DNA of 11,656 bases from Prevotella sp. (GCA_017424205.1 JAFPAS010000296.1:1-11656); one strand, 5' to 3'. Shown: positions 1 through 7,052, counted from the stretch's first letter. Notes: generated by a model not told the origin, from the letters alone. Numbers and translations are program-made.

Positions 1-264
1 GCCTTCAAATTCACGAAATAGTATTCTCTCCACCATTCCATTAACAACCCTTACAGAACTTAGCCCGTTCGTTCCCTTTAGTTGTTCGTAATGGAGAAAG
101 GATATTAGACGAAGATCACATGCACATTCTGACAGTCGCAAATAGTTGTAAACTGTAGCAAGTGCATTCATAAACCTAGCATTGCGGCTATATTTCTTAT
201 ATTTCCTATTGCTTCCTGTTACAATAAGTTCTTCTAAATCCTTGTCATCAAAAATAATTTGCAT
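1..264 (-). CDS. RelE/HigB-like toxin, N-terminal part (cut by window edge)
   Basis: The minus strand is open from an ATG at 264 to the window edge, giving 88 residues of the N-terminal part. The protein begins MQIIFDDKDLEELIVTG, has a basic stretch (NRKYKKYSRNARF) near residues 19-31, and then LHYEQLKG followed by GLSSVRV around residues 59-74. This order (strand, EL-TG, basic helix, LNYEKLKG-like motif, SVRV strand) is characteristic of the HigB/RelE/ParE ribosome-dependent mRNA interferase family, usually about 95-110 residues, so only a short C-terminus should be missing. In HigBA-type modules the toxin gene comes first and the antitoxin follows, so an HTH antitoxin gene would be expected just beyond the left edge; it cannot be seen here. 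The promoter-like element at 284-291 and the inverted repeat at 299-316 suit autoregulation. Family assignment is fairly secure; activity is inferred. Confidence 0.75.
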   Translation of the reverse strand, partial: MQIIFDDKDLEELIVTGSNRKYKKYSRNARFMNALATVYNYLRLSECACDLRLISFLHYEQLKGTNGLSSVRVVNGMVERILFREFEG

Positions 265-283
265 TGCTGTTATAATTTGGTTA

Positions 284-291
284 CAAATTTA
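284..291 (-). promoter_or_regulatory. Minus-strand -7 element (TAAATTTG) of the toxin gene
   Basis: Read on the minus strand, this is TAAATTTG, matching the Bacteroidetes -7 consensus TAnnTTTG. It lies about 20 nt upstream of the toxin ATG, predicting a very short leader. No TTTG or TTG is found at the expected -33 spacing, so it is a weaker candidate than the other promoters in this window. The missing -33 element could reflect dependence on a regulator or simple divergence. Confidence 0.4.
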
Positions 292-298
292 CAACATA

Positions 299-316
299 AT
301 TCCCAATTTAGGGAAT
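299..316. repeat. Inverted repeat ATTCCC-N6-GGGAAT, candidate operator
   Basis: Two perfect 6-nt arms, ATTCCC at 299-304 and GGGAAT at 311-316, flank a 6-nt AT spacer. The repeat lies directly upstream of the minus-strand -7 element, in the region RNA polymerase would cover. A palindrome at this place is what one expects for the operator of an autoregulated toxin-antitoxin module. Binding by an antitoxin is inferred; short palindromes also arise by chance in AT-rich DNA. Confidence 0.4.
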
Positions 317-423
317 ATTACAAATAAAATACGCAATATTTAACAAATAATATCATTTATAACACTTCAAGAAGAACTCTTTTTACTAATACGATTAATC
401 TGCATTACACAATTATAACTCAA

Positions 424-442
424 GGTGTTAGCACCCTTTTTT
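424..442 (+). terminator. Weak terminator-like hairpin in the intergenic region
   Basis: GGTG at 424-427 can pair with CACC at 432-435 around a TTAG loop, and a run of six T follows at 437-442. The stem is only 4 bp, so it is a poor intrinsic terminator by itself. No upstream plus-strand gene is visible that it would terminate, so it may be chance or the end of a short unannotated transcript. Confidence 0.2.
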
Positions 443-471
443 ATTAAAATAGTAAAAGCCGAGGGCAAAAA

Positions 472-503
472 TTTGGTCATATCAGCAGAAATGCTTAATT
501 TTG
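472..503 (+). promoter_or_regulatory. Bacteroidetes-type promoter (TTTG-N20-TAATTTTG) for the GH3 gene
   Basis: TTTG at 472-475 is followed after exactly 20 nt by TAATTTTG at 496-503, a full match to the Bacteroidetes primary sigma factor consensus TTTG / TAnnTTTG. Transcription would start near 509-512, leaving a leader of about 120 nt before the GH3 start codon at 633. The leader shows no strong structure. Confidence 0.7.
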
Positions 504-632
504 CAATTTCAAAGCGATAGGAAAAACGAATAAGACCGCAGACCGCCATGCAGCGGAAAGCTACATGGTGACAGACGGTATATCTTATAAGGAAAATCAA
601 ACGAAAGGGAAACAAAACCCTGATAAAGAAAA

Positions 633-2144
633 ATGAGTATTACAAGCATAGCTCACAAGCTGTATTTTGAGCGTAGACAACGCGAGTTGCAAAAGCATAT
701 AAACCACGGAGCAGAACTTCAGCAGGATGTGCTGAAAAGCTTGCTACACCGCGCCGATGACACAGAGTACGGCAGAAATCACGCATTTTCTACCATAAAA
801 AACTACGACACTTTCTGCCAGGATGTGCCACTCAACGACTATGAGTCGCTGAAGCAGGACATCGACCGCATGCGCCACGGCGAGAAAGACATTCTGTGGT
901 CTGGCCAGGTGAAATGGTACGCCAAGTCAAGCGGAACAACTAACGACAAGTCGAAATACATTCCGGTAACGAACGAAGGACTGCAGAATGTTCACTACGC
1001 AGGAGGTAGAGACACCGTGGCTTTCTATCTGATGAACAACCCGAAGTCGAAGATTCTCGATGGAAAGGCGCTCATACTCGGAGGTGCGCACCAGACAAAC
1101 TACAATCTGCGCAACTCACTTGTGGGAGACCTCTCTGCTATCCTCATCGAAAACATCAATCCGCTGGCAAATCTGGCGAGAGTGCCGAAGAAAAAGACTG
1201 CACTGCTGTCTGATTTCGAGGTTAAACGCGAACGCATAGCACAGGAGACAGTCAATAAGAACGTGACTAACATCTCTGGTGTTCCGTCATGGATGCTCTC
1301 CGTACTGCTGCGTGTCATGGAAATATCTGGCAAGAAACATCTTGAAGAAGTATGGCCTAACCTTGAGGTTTTCTTCCATGGCGGCATATCATTCACACCA
1401 TACCGCAAGCAGTATGAGCAGCTTATCACTAAGTCAGACATGAAGTATCAGGAGACGTACAACGCTTCTGAAGGATTCTTCGGAATACAGTCTGATCCTG
1501 AAGACAAAGCGATGATGCTGATGCTCGACTACGATATATTCTACGAATTCATACCGATGGACGAATTTGGCAAGGAGAATCCAACAGTCGTTCCGCTTTG
1601 GGGAGTGGAGACAGGAAAGAACTATGCCATGGTTATAAGCACATCGTGCGGACTTTGGAGATACATCATAGGCGACACAGTGCAGTTTACAAGCACAAAT
1701 CCTTATAAGTTCATCATTACCGGACGTACAAAGCACTTCATCAACGCATTCGGCGAAGAGCTCATAGTAGATAATGCTGACCAGGGATTGAGATATGCAT
1801 GCCAGGAGACAGGAGCAGAGGTTATGGAGTATACAGCAGCCCCGGTATTCATGGATGAGAACGGCAAATGCCGTCATCAGTGGCTCATAGAGTTTGCAAA
1901 AGAACCAGAAGACATTGCACACTTTGCTGAACTGCTCGACACCCAACTCCAGAAAATCAACTCTGACTATGAGGCAAAGCGATATAAAGACATCACGCTG
2001 CAGCCGCTCGAAATAGTTGTGGCACGCCCAGGACTATTCCACACATGGCTGAAACAGCGAGGCAAACTGGGCGGACAGCACAAAGTGCCACGCCTCTCGA
2101 ACACTCGCGAGCACATAGACCAGCTGCTGAAAATAAATAAATAA
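633..2144 (+). CDS. GH3 auxin-responsive promoter family protein (acyl-adenylate/amide synthetase fold)
   Basis: This 503-residue protein belongs to the GH3 branch of the ANL (acyl-CoA synthetase/luciferase) superfamily, whose plant members adenylate a carboxylate and join it to an amino acid. Visible signatures are the phosphate-binding motif SSGTT at residues 99-103, followed by KSKYIPVT, the ATP-binding motif YNASEG at 276-281, the LWRYIIGD segment at 341-348, and a hinge segment GRTKHFINAFGEE at 364-376. Length matches bacterial GH3 proteins (about 500 residues) and no motif is missing. There is no signal peptide, so it should be cytoplasmic. The bacterial substrate is not known and auxin conjugation should not be assumed. 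It follows the promoter at 472-503, and the lipoprotein gene begins 84 nt after its stop with no terminator between, so the two are probably cotranscribed. Family assignment is strong; the reaction is inferred. Confidence 0.93.
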   Translation: MSITSIAHKLYFERRQRELQKHINHGAELQQDVLKSLLHRADDTEYGRNHAFSTIKNYDTFCQDVPLNDYESLKQDIDRMRHGEKDILWSGQVKWYAKSSGTTNDKSKYIPVTNEGLQNVHYAGGRDTVAFYLMNNPKSKILDGKALILGGAHQTNYNLRNSLVGDLSAILIENINPLANLARVPKKKTALLSDFEVKRERIAQETVNKNVTNISGVPSWMLSVLLRVMEISGKKHLEEVWPNLEVFFHGGISFTPYRKQYEQLITKSDMKYQETYNASEGFFGIQSDPEDKAMMLMLDYDIFYEFIPMDEFGKENPTVVPLWGVETGKNYAMVISTSCGLWRYIIGDTVQFTSTNPYKFIITGRTKHFINAFGEELIVDNADQGLRYACQETGAEVMEYTAAPVFMDENGKCRHQWLIEFAKEPEDIAHFAELLDTQLQKINSDYEAKRYKDITLQPLEIVVARPGLFHTWLKQRGKLGGQHKVPRLSNTREHIDQLLKINK

Positions 2145-2228
2145 CACACTACGGCATGACAGAAGGCAGAAATCACTACGTGAAAAATGCTGCACTCAAT
2201 GCTAATAATTAACAAACAACAACTCAAA

Positions 2229-4244
2229 ATGCAGAAACATTCAGGCAAAAACACTACCAGAAGCACTGCGCTGACAGCTATAGGGAGAACTCTTCTCGTT
2301 ATAGCATGCACATACATAATATCTGTGCTCGTGGCATCGTGTGCCCGAATGGGACAGCCTGACGGCGGATGGTATGACGAAGTGCCGCCAAGAGTAATTG
2401 GAGCAACACCAGGCGAAAGAGCAACAAACGTAAACCAGCAGAAGCTGGAGATACGATTCAGCGAATACATAAAGGTAGAAAACGCCACAGAAAACATCAT
2501 ATTCTGCCCGCCGCAACTCGAACAGCCTGAAATAAAGACAACAGGAAAGGCTATAGAAATAGAGCTGAAGGACACTCTGAAGCCTAACACGACATACACC
2601 ATCGACTTCTCAAATGCCATCTCTGACAATAACGAAGGAAACCCGATGGGCAACTATACATACGTGTTCTCTACAGGCAAGCAGATTGACACTCTCGAAG
2701 TGTCAGGCTATGTGCTCGATGCTGAGACTCTCGAACCTGTGAAAGGTTCGCTCGTAGGCCTATACAGCAATCTCGAAGACTCTGCGTTCACATCACAGCC
2801 AATGCTGCGTGTAGGAAGAACTGACGGCGACGGAAAATTCAGAATACGAGGAATCGCACCAGGAAAATATCGCATATACTCGCTCATGGACAGCGACGCA
2901 GACTACAAACTGTCGCAGCGAGGCGAGATGCTCGGATTCTCTCGTGATATCATCGAGCCAACATGCAAGCCCGATATCTATCAGGACACAACATGGCTCG
3001 ACACGCTCAGAATAGCCGATATCAAGCAGGTGCCATACACACACTTCCTGCCTGACGATATATGCATAAGAGCCTTCACACAGAAACTGACTGACAGATA
3101 CCTCATAAAAACAGAGCGTAACGAACCAGAACGCTTCAGCGTATACTTCAGTACGCCGTCAGACAGCCTGCCAAAACTTCGTGCACTCAACTTCAACGAC
3201 TCTGCGGCATTCGCCATCGAGACGTCTGAACATATTGACACCATAACATACTGGCTCAAAGACACCATGCTCGTAAATCAGGATACGCTGCGTGTGGAAA
3301 TGACATACAGCATGACTGACTCACTCGGAGCAATGGTAGAACAGACCGACACCATCGACCTGCTACCGAAAATACCGTATGAGAAACGACAGAAACTAAA
3401 GGCCGACAAGATAGAAGACTGGCTGAAAAAAGCTGAGAAGCAGCGCAAGAAAGGACGCGAGCCTTCAGAACCTCATCCTGACAGCCTCGCGCTGAAGACC
3501 GAAATAAGCATTCCAAGCAAGATGGCACCTAACCAGAACATCATGCTTAGCTTTGAGACACCGCTACAGAATCTCGACACAGCCGCCATACATCTATATT
3601 CTAAGATAGACACTCTGTGGTATGTAGCACCTATGGAGATAATATCCGAAGGGCTCCCGCCACGCACATACGTCATCAGAGGCGAATGGAGGCCTGGCAT
3701 AGAATACTCGCTCGAGATTGACTCGGCTGCATTCGTCGACATCTACGGCAAAGTGTCTGACCCGCTGACGCAAGGCGTTAAGATAGCAAGCGAAGAAGAT
3801 TTCGGTTCACTATTTGTCAATATGCGTGGCATACAGAACGACTCAGCACAGGTAATCGTAGAAATGCTCGACAAGAGCGGCAACCCGAAAGCTCAAAGCA
3901 TAGTACAAGACGGAACAGCTGAGTTCTATTATATCCAGGCAGGCGAATACTATCTGCGATGCATAATAGACGCTAACAGAAACGGAAAATGGGACACCGG
4001 CGACTATAACCTCGGACTTCAGCCAGAGGAGGTGTACTATCTGCCGGAGTCTGTCGTGTGCAAAGAGAAGTGGGACATAACGAAAGAGTTTAACATCCAT
4101 AACAACCCGCTCTACAAACAGAAACCACGCTCGCTGGTAAAGCAGAAAGGCGAACAAAAGAAAAAGAGCATCGACCGCAACCTGAAACGTGCGCAAGACC
4201 TCAAGATTGTATACGATCGCGACGCTGTAAACAGCAAATTCTAA
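2229..4244 (+). CDS. Ig-like domain surface lipoprotein
   Basis: Starting at the ATG at 2229, the product is 671 residues. A hydrophobic signal segment ends in the lipobox LVASC, with the lipidated cysteine at residue 38, so it should be a membrane-anchored lipoprotein. The mature start, ARMGQPDGGWYDEVPP, leads into a Big_5/Ig-like domain at roughly residues 52-152 (PPRVIGATPGERATNV near its start). A carboxypeptidase-regulatory-like beta fold follows at about 157-235 (VSGYVLDAETLEPVKG, DGDGKFRIRGIAPGKY). A Lys/Glu-rich, helix-prone segment lies near nt 3390-3480. The conserved C-terminal motif DANRNGKWDTGDYNLG is encoded near 3970-4015, and the tail is strongly basic. This matches a large family of uncharacterised Bacteroidales Ig-like lipoproteins. 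An upstream in-frame ATG at 2187 would add 14 residues; I prefer 2229 because the intervening DNA looks like an A-rich leader and the signal peptide is already complete. Function is unknown, probably structural or binding at the envelope. Confidence 0.85.
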   Translation: MQKHSGKNTTRSTALTAIGRTLLVIACTYIISVLVASCARMGQPDGGWYDEVPPRVIGATPGERATNVNQQKLEIRFSEYIKVENATENIIFCPPQLEQPEIKTTGKAIEIELKDTLKPNTTYTIDFSNAISDNNEGNPMGNYTYVFSTGKQIDTLEVSGYVLDAETLEPVKGSLVGLYSNLEDSAFTSQPMLRVGRTDGDGKFRIRGIAPGKYRIYSLMDSDADYKLSQRGEMLGFSRDIIEPTCKPDIYQDTTWLDTLRIADIKQVPYTHFLPDDICIRAFTQKLTDRYLIKTERNEPERFSVYFSTPSDSLPKLRALNFNDSAAFAIETSEHIDTITYWLKDTMLVNQDTLRVEMTYSMTDSLGAMVEQTDTIDLLPKIPYEKRQKLKADKIEDWLKKAEKQRKKGREPSEPHPDSLALKTEISIPSKMAPNQNIMLSFETPLQNLDTAAIHLYSKIDTLWYVAPMEIISEGLPPRTYVIRGEWRPGIEYSLEIDSAAFVDIYGKVSDPLTQGVKIASEEDFGSLFVNMRGIQNDSAQVIVEMLDKSGNPKAQSIVQDGTAEFYYIQAGEYYLRCIIDANRNGKWDTGDYNLGLQPEEVYYLPESVVCKEKWDITKEFNIHNNPLYKQKPRSLVKQKGEQKKKSIDRNLKRAQDLKIVYDRDAVNSKF

Positions 4245-4341
4245 CATCAGCACATCAGCCTGCCCACTTGCAAAACAACATGCCAGATAGCATAAGAAAG
4301 CATGATGCAAGCAAAAGTAATTAAGAAATCATAATTATTGC

Positions 4342-4381
4342 ATGTATCATTACATATTATCGGTAAATTATTGTAACTTTG
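4342..4381 (+). promoter_or_regulatory. Promoter of the FKBP array, with inverted repeat over the -33 region
   Basis: TAACTTTG at 4374-4381 matches the -7 consensus TAnnTTTG. At the -33 position only ATTA is present rather than TTTG, so the upstream element is weak. An inverted repeat, ATGTA (4342-4346) TCAT TACAT (4351-4355), lies across that -33 region and could be a regulator site. Predicted transcription starts near 4387-4390. That is downstream of the ATG at 4383 and supports the later FKBP start at 4464. Confidence 0.55.
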
Positions 4382-4463
4382 CATGTTAGAACATCTGCAA
4401 CGAAAGAATGTAGAACAAATTCAGAAAAAACAAGAATTACGAAATAAAAAACAAAATATAAAC

Positions 4464-5069
4464 ATGGACAAACTAAGTTACGCCCTCGGAATGGGCATAG
4501 GAACACAGCTCGCACAGCTCGGAGCGAAAGACATAAACCTTAACGACTTCATGGCTGCAGTGAAAGACATGCTCGAAGGAGCAGAGTCAAGAGTGTCACA
4601 GCAGGATGCACAGAAACTCGTAAACGACTTCTTCCAGAAGCAGGAAGAGCGCGAGATGCAGCGCCGTCGCGAGGCAGGAAAGTCAGCAAAGGCTGCAGGC
4701 GAGAAATACCTGGCAGAGAATGCAAAGAAGCCAAACGTAAAGCAGACAGCTTCAGGACTGCAGTATGAGGTGCTCACAGAGGGCACAGGACGCAAGCCAA
4801 AGGCTACAGACACAGTAAAGGTTCACTACGAGGGATTCCTCACTGACGGCACAGTATTTGACAGCAGCATACAGCGCGGCGAACCAATATCATTCCCTCT
4901 CAACGGTGTGATAGCAGGATGGACAGAAGGTCTGCAGCTCATGGCTGAGGGAGCAAAGTATCGTCTCTTCATACCATACAACCTCGGATACGGCGAGCAC
5001 GGAGCAGGAGCAAGCATTCCTCCATACTCTACACTCATCTTCGACGTAGAACTCATTGAGGTTATCTAA
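4464..5069 (+). CDS. FKBP-type peptidyl-prolyl cis-trans isomerase, cytoplasmic (FKBP array member 1)
   Basis: With the start at 4464 the product is 201 residues, the usual size of FKBP22/FklB-type isomerases, which catalyse cis-trans isomerisation of Xaa-Pro bonds. The N-terminal dimerisation/chaperone-type domain (residues 1-85, beginning [13 protein letters not shown]) leads through a charged helix to a FKBP_C domain at about 95-201. Residues corresponding to the FKBP12 active site are present: Y122, F132, D133, F144, V149-I150, W153, Y176 and F193. There is no signal peptide, so it is predicted cytoplasmic. An ATG at 4383 is in frame and would add 27 residues. It is rejected because it lies at or before the predicted transcription start, the added segment is a Lys/Gln-rich translation of a leader-like sequence, and the family N-terminus begins at 4464. 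It is first in an array of four FKBP genes sharing one terminator. Confidence 0.93.
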   Translation: MDKLSYALGMGIGTQLAQLGAKDINLNDFMAAVKDMLEGAESRVSQQDAQKLVNDFFQKQEEREMQRRREAGKSAKAAGEKYLAENAKKPNVKQTASGLQYEVLTEGTGRKPKATDTVKVHYEGFLTDGTVFDSSIQRGEPISFPLNGVIAGWTEGLQLMAEGAKYRLFIPYNLGYGEHGAGASIPPYSTLIFDVELIEVI

Positions 5070-5234
5070 TTTTCTGCACAACAAGGGGGACAGGTCAAGC
5101 AGGCAGAACAGAACAAGCCATCTGATAAAACAAGATAAACAACACATCAGGACATTCAGCAGCCTGCATGCATCCTATGCTCTCCGCAGAAGGAAAAAGA
5201 ATATATAAACAAACAAAAATAAACAATTCGAATC

Positions 5235-6107
5235 ATGAAGAAATTTGCAGTATGGGCTGTTTCAGCCATTACAACACTCGCGGTAGCATCTTGCGGACAT
5301 TCAACTCCAAAGGCTGACCTCGAAAACGAAATCGATTCACTCAGCTATGCTATGGGTATGGCTAATACAAACGGACTCGAGATGTTCCTCGAGCAGCGCT
5401 ACGGACTTGACTCAACAAACGTTGACGACTTCATCAAGGGTCTGAACGAAGGTGTTACAGCTGGCGACGACAAGAGCAAGGCAGCATATTACGCTGGTAT
5501 CCAGATTGGTCAGCAGGTAGCAAACCAGATGATCAAGGGCATCAACCAGGAGCTTTTCGGTGAAGACTCTACAAAGACTATCTCTCTTAAGAACTTCATG
5601 GCAGGCTTCATCAGCGGATACACTGGCAAGGGCGCAGTTATGACACAGGACAACGCGCTTATGATTGCACAGACAAAGATGGAGGCTATCAAGGCTAAGA
5701 ACCTTGAGGCACAGTTCGCTGAGAACAAGGCTGCAGGCGAAAGATTCCTCGCTTCTAACAAGAATGCAGAAGGTGTTATCACACTTCCTTCAGGCCTTCA
5801 GTACAAGGTTCTTACACAGGGAACAGGCGCAGTGCCAGCTGACACATCAAAGGTTAGCGTTCACTACGAGGGCACACTGCTCGACGGCACTGTATTCGAC
5901 AGCAGCTACGAGCGCAAGCAGCCTGCTACATTCATGGCTAATCAGGTAATCAAGGGCTGGACAGAGATTCTGCAGATCATGCCTGTAGGTTCTACATACG
6001 AGGTATACATTCCACAGCAACTCGCTTACGGCGCACAGAATACTGGCAAGATCAAGCCATTCTCTTGCCTCAAGTTTAAGATTGAGCTCCTCGGAATCGA
6101 GAAGTAA
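5235..6107 (+). CDS. FKBP-type peptidyl-prolyl isomerase, lipoprotein (FKBP array member 2)
   Basis: This 290-residue protein begins with a signal peptide whose lipobox is VASC, with the acylated cysteine at residue 20, so it is predicted to be an envelope lipoprotein. The FkpA-type N-terminal domain starts at about residue 34 (DSLSYAMGMANTNG) and the FKBP_C domain covers about 185-290. Active-site equivalents are Y211, F221, D222, F233, V238-I239, W242, Y265 and F281. The variable loop after Y265 (AQNTGKIKPF) lacks the His seen in FKBP12. Codon use stands out: AAG for Lys, and GGT, GTT and GCT are frequent, while the neighbours favour AAA and GGC, suggesting high expression. The gene follows member 1 after 165 nt with no visible terminator or consensus promoter between. 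It is about 70% identical to member 3 across 257 ungapped residues by hand count. Confidence 0.93.
   Translation: MKKFAVWAVSAITTLAVASCGHSTPKADLENEIDSLSYAMGMANTNGLEMFLEQRYGLDSTNVDDFIKGLNEGVTAGDDKSKAAYYAGIQIGQQVANQMIKGINQELFGEDSTKTISLKNFMAGFISGYTGKGAVMTQDNALMIAQTKMEAIKAKNLEAQFAENKAAGERFLASNKNAEGVITLPSGLQYKVLTQGTGAVPADTSKVSVHYEGTLLDGTVFDSSYERKQPATFMANQVIKGWTEILQIMPVGSTYEVYIPQQLAYGAQNTGKIKPFSCLKFKIELLGIEK
5252..5269 (+). other. Start-proximal hairpin in FKBP member 2
   Basis: Eighteen nucleotides into the coding sequence, ATGG-(G)-CTG at 5252-5259 pairs with CAGCCAT at 5263-5269 around a TTT loop: 7 bp with one bulged G. It lies in the signal-peptide codons. No T-run follows, so it does not resemble a terminator. 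It is noted because members 3 and 4 have hairpins at nearly the same place. Confidence 0.35.
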
Positions 6108-6121
6108 TATAATCTTGACGA

Positions 6122-6135
6122 ATGCCTTTTGGCAT
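6122..6135 (+). other. Small intercistronic hairpin between FKBP members 2 and 3
   Basis: ATGCC at 6122-6126 and GGCAT at 6131-6135 form a 5-bp stem with a TTTT loop in the 48-nt gap. No T-run follows, so it is not a terminator. A related arm pair, ATGCC and GGCAT separated by one G, occurs at 7078-7088 between members 3 and 4. Role unknown; it might be an intercistronic processing or stability element. Confidence 0.3.
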
Positions 6136-6155
6136 ACCTCAAATGATAGAAACAC

Positions 6156-7052
6156 ATGAATAAACTCATCATAACATTAGCACTCGCCATTATGGCGGGT
6201 GCTTCTTTTTCAGAGGTAAAGGCTGACGATAAGACTCTGGTCAGACGAGATACGAAAATCGAACTGCACAACGGCATCGACTCCATCAGCTATGCTATGG
6301 GTATAGCAAATTCTAACGGACTTGATTCGTTTATCAAAGAGCGCTACGGAGTAGACCAGACAAATGCAGACAACTTTATCAAAGGGCTGACAGAAGGCGC
6401 ATACAGTGCAGCCGACAAGAAGAAGACTGCATATTTTGCTGGCATTCAGATTGGTCAGCAGATAGCAAAAACGATGATTAGCGAACTCAACCAGGAGCTT
6501 TTCGGTGAAGACACTACAAAGACTATCTCATTAGAGACATTCATGGCAGGCTTCATCAGCGGATATACTGGCAAGGGGGCGCTTATGACTGAGGAAGAAG
6601 CTCTTACTATCACACAGGAAAAGATTGAAGAGATTAAGATTCAAGAAGGTCTGAAGCAGTTTGCAGGCAACAAAGCCGAAGGCGAGAAATTCCTTGCTTC
6701 TAACAAGAATGCAGAAGGTGTTGTATGTCTTCCTTCCGGCCTTCAGTACAAGGTAATCAAGCAGGGAACAGGCGCACTGCCTGCCGACACCGCAACAGTG
6801 AAGGTTCACTACGAAGGCCGCCTCATCGACGGCACCGTGTTCGACAGCAGCTATGAGCGCGGAGAATCTGCCGAACTGCGTGTAGACGAGGTTATTGAAG
6901 GTTGGACAGAGATTCTGCAGATCATGCCTGTTGGTTCTACATACGAGGTATATATTCCACAGGAACTTGGTTACGGCTCAGATGAGACAGGCGACATAAA
7001 ACCTTTCTCATGCCTCATATTCAAGATTGAACTACTCGGAATAGTAGAGTAG
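6156..7052 (+). CDS. FKBP-type peptidyl-prolyl isomerase, secreted (FKBP array member 3)
   Basis: This 298-residue protein has a cleavable-type signal peptide (MNKLIITLALAIMAGASF, with a likely cut after VKA near residue 23) and no lipobox cysteine, so it should be soluble in the periplasm or exported, unlike its lipoprotein paralog upstream. The N-terminal domain begins at residue 42 (DSISYAMGIANSNG) and the FKBP_C domain spans about 193-298. Y219, F229, D230, V246-I247, W250, Y273 and F289 are conserved. The residue aligned with F48 of FKBP12 is Leu (L241), and the surrounding loop is acidic (GESAELRVDEVIEG), which may change ligand preference or lower prolyl isomerase activity. It aligns to member 2 without gaps over 257 residues with 77 differences, so it is a tandem duplicate. 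The spacing to member 2 is only 48 nt, consistent with cotranscription. Confidence 0.93.
   Translation: MNKLIITLALAIMAGASFSEVKADDKTLVRRDTKIELHNGIDSISYAMGIANSNGLDSFIKERYGVDQTNADNFIKGLTEGAYSAADKKKTAYFAGIQIGQQIAKTMISELNQELFGEDTTKTISLETFMAGFISGYTGKGALMTEEEALTITQEKIEEIKIQEGLKQFAGNKAEGEKFLASNKNAEGVVCLPSGLQYKVIKQGTGALPADTATVKVHYEGRLIDGTVFDSSYERGESAELRVDEVIEGWTEILQIMPVGSTYEVYIPQELGYGSDETGDIKPFSCLIFKIELLGIVE
6180..6210 (+). other. Terminator-like hairpin inside the signal-peptide codons of FKBP member 3
   Basis: GCACTCGCCAT at 6180-6190 pairs with ATGGCGGGTGC at 6192-6202. All pairs are Watson-Crick except one G-U; sterically, the stem is about 9 bp with the loop at 6189-6193. The sequence TTCTTTTT follows at once (6203-6210). 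A GC-rich stem plus a U-rich run is the form of an intrinsic terminator, yet it starts 24 nt downstream of the start codon. A translating ribosome would open it. It may act as an attenuator or a translation-control element, or merely reflect codon choice for Ala-Ile-Met-Ala. Confidence 0.4.

Larger units (their letters stand above)
265..632. other. Intergenic control region between divergent toxin and GH3 genes
   Basis: This 368-nt gap separates two divergently transcribed genes and contains no convincing coding sequence. Positions 265-360 are very AT-rich and hold the minus-strand promoter-like element and an inverted repeat. Positions 424-442 hold a weak GC stem followed by T6. Positions 472-503 hold a full Bacteroidetes-type promoter for the rightward genes. 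The remaining leader (about 510-632) contains only a small possible hairpin, CCGC/GCGG near 547-560. A reading frame open on the minus strand at 367-615 is not believed, because it runs through the rightward promoter and resembles no family. Confidence 0.7.

Noticed and set aside
367..615. 82-codon open frame on the minus strand in the first intergenic region
   Set aside because: It overlaps the rightward consensus promoter and GH3 leader, and its Cys/Arg/Phe-rich translation resembles no family and has no supported start context.
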